64,000 nucleotides of DNA from Lichenostomus cassidix (lineage: Eukaryota; Chordata; Aves; Passeriformes; Meliphagidae): NCBI GenBank assembly GCA_008360975.2, contig VLJF02000033.1, positions 496,001-560,000 of the forward strand, in the 5' to 3' direction. Below are positions 58,626 to 64,000 of this stretch, piece after piece. How positions within the stretch are numbered: the stretch's first letter is position 1; every line of letters begins with the position of its first letter. The notes beneath the pieces were generated by a model. That model saw only the letters and a list, made by a program, of their open reading frames with translations, did no database searches and was not told the DNA's origin. A program made the position numbers and the translations under genes.

Positions 58626-60680
58626 GATTTTGTCACAAATGTCAGTGAAATGAGTGCCTTTTCCATCTAATTCAAACTGGGGAAATGATGGATAATTCAT
58701 GGATTTTTGCACTGCCCAGCTCTCCAGAACCATTATTAGGAGGAAATTTACTGGAAAAAGGGTTTGAAATTCTCTGGTGTTAACGTTCTGGATTTTGAAA
58801 TTCCCAAGGTTAAATTCAACTGAGCAGGAGACAAACTGTGAGGTAGTTGCAGACTTGCCTTGGCATGGTCAGGACATGGATCAGGAATTATTGATTATGA
58901 TATGTAGTTTTGAAATTACCCATAAAGATTTTCATGTTTTGGTTAATCATGGGCTGTGCTCCAAAATCTGGGCTGTGCTCCAAAAACAAAAGGAAACACT
59001 GGTAAGTCTGGCTCTGGGCTTGGCAGGTCCCAGGGATCTTTTCCATTATTTACTTCTGAGAGACAAAATCTTTCCCAAGGTGTTCCACCACAATTCCCAG
59101 TGGCTCAGGGAGGAGTCACTGCCAATTTTCCTGAACAAATCGATGATCTGAGCCAAGGATGGCCCAGCTGCTAGTGAGGAGTCACAGTCATGGAGCTGCT
59201 AAATCAGGATCCCAAAATTCCCTCTGGGACAGAGCCTGAGGTCTGTGGGACACAGGTGGGACAGAAGGGTTTGGGACACCAGAGGAGCCACTGAGTGAGC
59301 TCAGTCCTGTTGTACAGTGGGACAGGAAATTACCTTTGAAATTCAAAATCTTGCTGTGCTTCTGTTGGGCTCCAAAATCAGAAGCACTCCAGGTCATGAG
59401 TGGCTACAAACAACTGAAGAAGTTTATTTCAGGCCAAGTGGATTTAAAATCCAAGCCTGATAGAGAACTCAGTTTGGGACCTGCACTGAAGGGAACAACT
59501 TTGTTTGCAACAGTAAATGCATTGCAGGATATGCATTCACCACGTTGAACAATGTAATTTAATCTAAGGGTCTGCCATGAGTTGTTTCAGCACAGAAGGA
59601 CTAAATGGTTGCTTTAACATGGACATTGCAACTGAGGGAAAGAAAAGATCTGGAGGGATTGTAAGTGTGGTTTGCCTTAGTGCACTCTGAGCAGTGAGAG
59701 CTTTGTTATCAGCAGAGTTCATGTTGATCTAAGACTACAGGAAGAGCAAAACCAGCTGAAGTTTGCGTTCTGCACTGCAGAGCACAACAGAGAACCAAAC
59801 AGGATGAAAATCATTAAATGACTTGGCTCCCAGGGCCAAAAACAGCTGCAGAGAGGAGGAGCACACATTTTTGTTTCACAGATCACTGTACCATTTATTA
59901 AACAACCACTGAATGTGGCACCAGAGATTGTCAGTGAACTGAAGTGTTAAATTCCAGACAGGTTCTAAGACAGGAATTAACTCCAAAATGAAGAAGGAAT
60001 AACTTTGTATCTGCAATGGGATACATTTTAAAAATTGGTATTGGGTATATTGTAATCAACACGTTTCAAGTTATGTTAGATACATTGTAATTGAAGATGG
60101 TTATATTGTAATTGAACTCGGATACACTGTAATTGCAAGAGCTGTCTGTTCTGGGTGTGTCATCATCCCACGGCAGAGTCCCTGTGACACTTTGTGCTGG
60201 GACTGCTCCAAAAAGACACAGAATCACAAAAAAGTGGAGATTTGATCAAGAACACACAACAGAAATTTTCAGTTCCCCTAAAGGTGCTGGATAGAGTGTA
60301 AAGATTAGTTAGCAGCAAAGATAAAAGGGGATAAAGGTGTGCATACAGGATGATAAATGTACATTGAACCAGGGCAGGAACAGAGAAAGAGAACTACAGT
60401 GAGGGTTTTGCCAAGTTATGAAACAAGAAGCAATTTTGAGGAAAGCTGAGCTGTAACATCAGTGAGTGCAACCACCAGAAACTCCTTTAGACAACCCGCC
60501 AGGACCACAAAAGGACTCTGAGCAGGAGGTGAATGGATGGAAACGAGTCCCAGGGAAGGTTTATTAGTGAGAAAGTGTTCCGTAATGAATATGTGTTATC
60601 AGGCTGTAAAGTTTCACCCACACACTAGATTAAAGAAGAGATCCTCGGGGTTTATTCAGCACTGAAAGAATAGCTGCTTT
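58626..60680. other. ERV-derived and unclassified sequence, no gene
   Basis: Parts (59.93-60.35 kb) match 7.94-9.3 kb in order; the rest is AT-rich with no conserved frame. Several frames of 70-125 codons exist but resemble nothing recognisable. Confidence 0.45.
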
Positions 60681-60739
60681 CAAATGCTTCAGATTAGAAG
60701 CATTGCTAGAAAGGTCATTTTCTGGCTGATTTTGGTAAC

Positions 60740-61020
60740 CCCCTCAGACTTCAGAGGAATCCTTGTCCTGCTCCAGCCTGGAGTCTCTCCCAGGGGACAC
60801 AACCCCTCAGAAAAGGCTGCTCAGGCGGGGATCCCCACAGGCCCACAAGTCTCGCCAGCAGAACTGCCGTGGTTCTGCGGGGACTTCCCACGGGCTCGGG
60901 GCCTCTCTCACGCATCTCCTGCTCCACCCTCTGGGCTCCTGCCGGGGCTGTGGGTGCGTCATCGCTCCATCCCGGACTCACCCACAGCGGTTCCTTCGCC
61001 TCCCGCCCAGCCCGTGAATT
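60740..61020 (-). repeat. Recurrent 'gatggagcag' module, minus orientation
   Basis: ggaatccttgtcctgctcca, cacgggctcggggcctctct and atcgctccatcccggactca; reverse complement of the module at 6.92 kb, and placed between an ERV relic and a promoter module as there. Confidence 0.5.
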
Positions 61021-61099
61021 TCCAGGCCCATTGCGCTCCCGACGTTTGGAAGGAAGATCCGCGGAGCGCCGCTTCCCTCAGGGAAACTCTGCCATAGTC

Positions 61100-61285
61100 G
61101 TGCAAAGCCCGCCCCTCGCTCCCATTGGCTGATTTTCCTGCCCGAAGCCGTCCCCTCGCTCCCATTGGCTGATTTGCCGATCCGAAAGCCCGCCCTAGCT
61201 GAGATTGGCTCATTCTGCCGCCACTCCTCGTTCTCTAACTCTGATTTGTCAGAACACGGCTGAGGGACAATCCCGCCTTGTCCCC
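61100..61285 (+). promoter_or_regulatory. CCAAT/Y-box-like promoter module, extended copy
   Basis: Two copies of gctcccattggctgatt, then gagattggctcattctgccg, ccactcctcgttctctaact and ctgatttgtcagaacacgg (Y core changed G to T). Four ATTGG-type boxes in 140 bases. Confidence 0.5.
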
Positions 61286-61289
61286 ACAT

Positions 61290-61610
61290 CGCTTTGATTT
61301 CCCCCAAAAAGCCAAAATCTCCCCAAACCCCTTGGGCTGAGCGGAAAAACGGACAGGGTTTGGGCAGAAAACTCCCAAAATCGTTGTTCCCCAGGCTGGG
61401 AAGGACAAACGGAACCAAACTGATTTGGGAGCTCCCAGCAGCTCCTCTCTGCCAGCCCAGCTGAAGGCCTCGCTGGCTGCTGGAGGCTGCACGGGCAGAC
61501 TGGGAGCACTGGGAAGAGGCTCTGGCTCGGCTGAAGCCCCCGGGGCAGGGGCAGCAGGGCAAGGGACACAAGGGACACAGGGATGCTTCATAAGCATTTA
61601 ATAAAAAAAT
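61290..61610 (-). repeat. Duplicated CLEC2-flank block, inverted short copy
   Basis: Minus-strand copy of 34.89-35.2 kb (ggtttggggagattttggct; gcccccgggggcttcagccg region). No supported protein. Confidence 0.7.
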
Positions 61611-61649
61611 ATTATAAAGAATTCAACAACAGCAACATTGGCGCTGTAC

Positions 61650-61807
61650 ATACTGGTGGGGGTCACACAACATCTCACAAAATCCTCTGAGTTGGAAGAG
61701 ACCCACAAGGATCAAGTCCAAATCCTAAGGGAATGGCACCTGTGGGTTCCAATCACAACCCTGGCATTATTTTGCACTCTGCTCCCACAAAGGTCCCATT
61801 ACCATGG
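61650..61807 (-). mobile_element. CR1-type LINE 3' end
   Basis: Minus strand: aatgccagggttgtgattgg, then ggatttggacttgatccttg and tgggtctcttccaactcaga; inverted copy of 34.66-34.80 kb. Confidence 0.6.
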
Positions 61808-61811
61808 CAGC

Positions 61812-62293
61812 TGATTCACCCCAATCAAGCCCAGAGACACTTCAGAGACCAAGTCAGAGCAGTGGGTATTTGCTTTATTCGGTGCACCAGATGTGTGGGA
61901 ATTTTTTCCACCAAACACACATCCCTCAGTGCCCCAAAGACACAGTGTTATAGGTAAAATCATGAATATTAATTACATTCTTCAGGATAGGAGTGGTTAT
62001 ACAAATCATTTCTCAGAAGTCATTAATATCATTAGCATGTGCACCACGCATGCTCCGTATATCCTGGTGGTCTTTGGAGACCCCCAAAGCCCCCTCCAAG
62101 GTGAAGGTCCTTCATGGGATGATTCAGCGGTTTCTGTGCTGGTTTCAAATGCATGCTTAGCTGATAAGCCATCAGGCCAGAGCTGTTACCTACAATTTGA
62201 ATTTGAATTAAGAGTTCAGCCTTCAGCCCTGGAAGCCACAGACAGGCGCCTGTGCTGGTGGAAGGGGGGAAAAAGCTCAGAGAATCTTTCTCA
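61812..62293 (-). mobile_element. Solo LTR with 4-bp target duplication
   Basis: Begins tgattcaccc and ends ctttctca; CAGC at 61808-61811 and 62294-62297. The uninterrupted paralogue at 34.66 kb reads, inverted, ttaccatgacagcacatgtt, the empty site. The minus strand has aataaagcaaataccc. 482 bp; a 4-bp duplication fits an ERV1-type LTR. Confidence 0.75.
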
Positions 62294-62309
62294 CAGCACA
62301 TGTTTCAAA

Positions 62310-62565
62310 TCTGTATCCACAGTGTTATATCAATATATGCAACGTTAGTGTATAAATACAATGTTAGAAGAACATGTAGTTCTGTATCCAGAGTGTTATA
62401 TAAATATATGCTAACATATATAAGGTTAGTGTATAAATACAGTTTTAGAAGAACATGTAGGTCTATACTCACAGTGTTATATTTTCATATATAGATACAA
62501 GCTTAGTGTGTAAATGCAATGGAAGTGCTGGAAGAACATATTTGAAATTCTTTTCCATATCAATA
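62310..62565. repeat. AT-rich minisatellite, about three units
   Basis: Inverted, shorter copy of the array at 34.26-34.655 kb (agttctgtatccagagtgtt; gaagaacatgtaggtctata). Confidence 0.75.
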
Positions 62566-62599
62566 TATGTATATATAAAAAGTCACTGTAGAAACATGT

Positions 62600-62879
62600 A
62601 GTGCAAGAGAAACAGGAAGAATCCTGGAATGGCTCCAGAGGGAGAGAGGAACACCCAGCCCAGGCAGCCACAGATCAGCTTCCACATCATCCCCTCTTCC
62701 TACAGATTCATCTCCTTGAGATCAGACACTGAGGTGACTCTGCAAAGTGGCACTGAGGTGACCATGAGGGTCAGTGCAAGGCAGGTGCTGCAGCTGAGGA
62801 AGGAAATCCCCGTGCTGGGGGGAAGAAGAGGCTGAGCTGTGAGTGCTCAGCACAGAGAAGGTAATTCCTCCATCCCCAG
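62600..62879 (-). other. C5 3' flank
   Basis: Inverted copy of 33.93-34.22 kb (agtgcaagagaaacaggaag; cttcctacagattcatctcc). It contains an extra 29-base duplication around gcactgaggtgaccatgagg relative to C3. Confidence 0.5.
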
Positions 62880-63362
62880 TTACAGCTCATTTTGGGCTCT
62901 GCTGCACAGATAGTGCAGGTGATCTGTGCAGGTTGTACTCCTAAACTTTCCCTCTCGCAGGAACACACACTCTCCATTGCCAAGGATCTTAAACCTATAA
63001 AGAGGAGCAGAGAAAGATGTGCTTTGTCCTCCCCAGCAGGAGAAACAGTGCTGCTCACAAGGAAAAGTCCCAGCAGCCCTGTGGCCCCAGGCCCTGCCTG
63101 TGCCCCCCAGGCCCTGCCTGTGCCCCCAGGACTCATGAGGAACTGAAGTTGCTGCCATCCACCCACTGCAGCCGCTGGCTCTGTCTGTGCAGCCTGAGCC
63201 AGTAATCGTCATTCCTGCTAAGGCAGAACAGGAACTCCTGGCAAGGAGAGAGGAGCAAACAATGGACTCCTGGCCCAGGAGCTCCCCAGGATCCCCTTGG
63301 CTTTCCCAAACCCCCCAAACCCCTCACTAACCACTTCCCAGTCCCTGAGCACAGCCAGGCAG
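62880..63362 (-). pseudogene. CLEC2-like C-type lectin gene C5, 3' remnant
   Basis: Minus strand: last lectin exon 62994-62880 (115 nt, open; LGNGECVF, ending CSRAQNEL, TAA), middle lectin exon 63237-63137 (101 nt, open; NDDYWLRLHRQSQRLQWVDG) and only the last 26 or so bases of lectin exon 1 (about 63358-63332). The donor after the middle exon reads atgagt instead of gtgagt, and the donor after exon 1 is gttagt. The rest of lectin exon 1, the transmembrane exon and the N-terminal exon are gone: the sequence jumps to the counterpart of 32.15 kb. Closest relative is C3. It cannot make a membrane lectin. Confidence 0.82.
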
Positions 63363-64000
63363 GGACAGTTAGGGACAGTTAGGGACAGCGCCCGGGAGCT
63401 GCCGAGTGTGGGAACAGAGCAGCTGCGGATCGGGCTCAGCCTGCCGGGGGGGAAGAACCAGCAGCCCTGAGGGGCTCAGCATTGTCCCCTGCATGCCCTG
63501 TGCTGAGGGTTGGAGCTCAGGGACAGCGAGCGCTGGCAATGCCGTTTGTGTCCTGTCTGGAAGAGGACGGGGTCCCGGCAGGGAAGGTGGAACTTGCATG
63601 AATGACTGCAGCCGCCCCGGGGCAACAGGACGGGACGACGCTGCCCCGCCAGCCCTGAACGCGTCTTTCTTTCTGTTCCATAGAGACTTAGGTTGTGAGG
63701 AACACTCAGGTTCCTCCCGTCCCACACAGCCCCGGGCATGGACACCTGCCGGTAGACGATGTGGCTACCAGCCCGGTGCCGAATGGCCTGGAACAGACTC
63801 GGGGACAGCGCACCCACCTCTGTGCTACCCACAGCAAGCGGGACGAGCCAGCGCTGCTCCGGCACCGCCTCCTGCCGAGGCAGCAGCGGCAAGGAGACCG
63901 CGGGCAGCCGCTCCCTCAGCGGCCTCAGGCCAGCGGCAACACGGCGCCACAGCCAGGGAGGGAGGGAGGGGACACGGGAGAAGGAAGCCCCCACAGCCCC
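63363..64000 (-). other. CpG-rich recurrent module, inverted; runs off the window
   Basis: Minus-strand copy of 31.5-32.15 kb. It includes a 172-codon open frame to the window edge (RRVAAGLRPLRERLPAVSLP; GRNLSVPHNLSLYGTERKTR) in the frame open at 31.46-32.04 kb, and ggacagttag repeated twice at 63.36 kb. Confidence 0.45.

Overview
This 64-kb window is eukaryotic and, by gene content, avian (probably passerine; the order is an inference). The evidence is: split genes with GT-AG introns; one MHC class II beta-chain fragment; C-type lectin-like domain (CTLD) genes of two kinds, NKR-P1-like and CLEC2-like, the pair found in the chicken MHC (B-NK/B-lec); a family of C2H2 zinc-finger genes; CR1-type LINE 3' ends; and several solo LTRs. 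I read it as a heavily duplicated stretch of an MHC-B-like region.

Layout. 0-1.1 kb: AT-rich and purine/pyrimidine tandem repeats ending in a (TCCTC)n array. 1.5-2.3 kb: three CTLD exons of an NKR-P1-like gene (+). 2.3-7 kb: an inverted copy of the CLEC2-like unit, with gene C1 (-). 7.5-9.4 kb: degraded endogenous retrovirus (ERV). 9.4-12 kb: GC-rich recurrent modules and an LTR. 12.7-21.2 kb: a large palindrome with ZNF1 (-) and ZNF2 (+) head to head; its centre holds MHC class II beta exons 3-5 and a 1.4-kb interspersed repeat. 22-31.4 kb: CLEC2-like C2 (+) and flanks, repeated almost unchanged at 44.6-54 kb with C4. 31.4-35.3 kb: CLEC2-like C3 (+), the only copy whose transmembrane and lectin exons are all open; it recurs inverted at 61.2-64 kb as the decayed C5 (-). 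37-43.8 kb: a second palindrome with ZNF3 (-) and ZNF4 (+). 54-57 kb: ZNF5 (+), with two adjacent solo LTRs in its 5' region. 58.4-60.4 kb: a second ERV relic.

How the parts relate. NKR-P1-like receptors and CLEC2-like proteins are known receptor/ligand partners in NK-cell recognition, so an NKR-P1-like gene beside CLEC2-like genes is biologically coherent. Most lectin copies carry specific lesions (frameshifts, nonsense codons, lost splice sites, a deletion). The five zinc-finger genes have 17, 12, 13, 5 and 8 fingers. A CCAAT/Y-box-like module of about 75-110 bp, resembling the Y part of the MHC SXY enhancer, recurs at least eleven times. In C1, C2 and C4 one copy sits antisense in the intron between the transmembrane exon and the first lectin exon.

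Limits: exon joins are inferred from splice consensus, phase and paralogue comparison. No database search or transcript data were available, and copy lesions could in part reflect assembly of recent duplicates.
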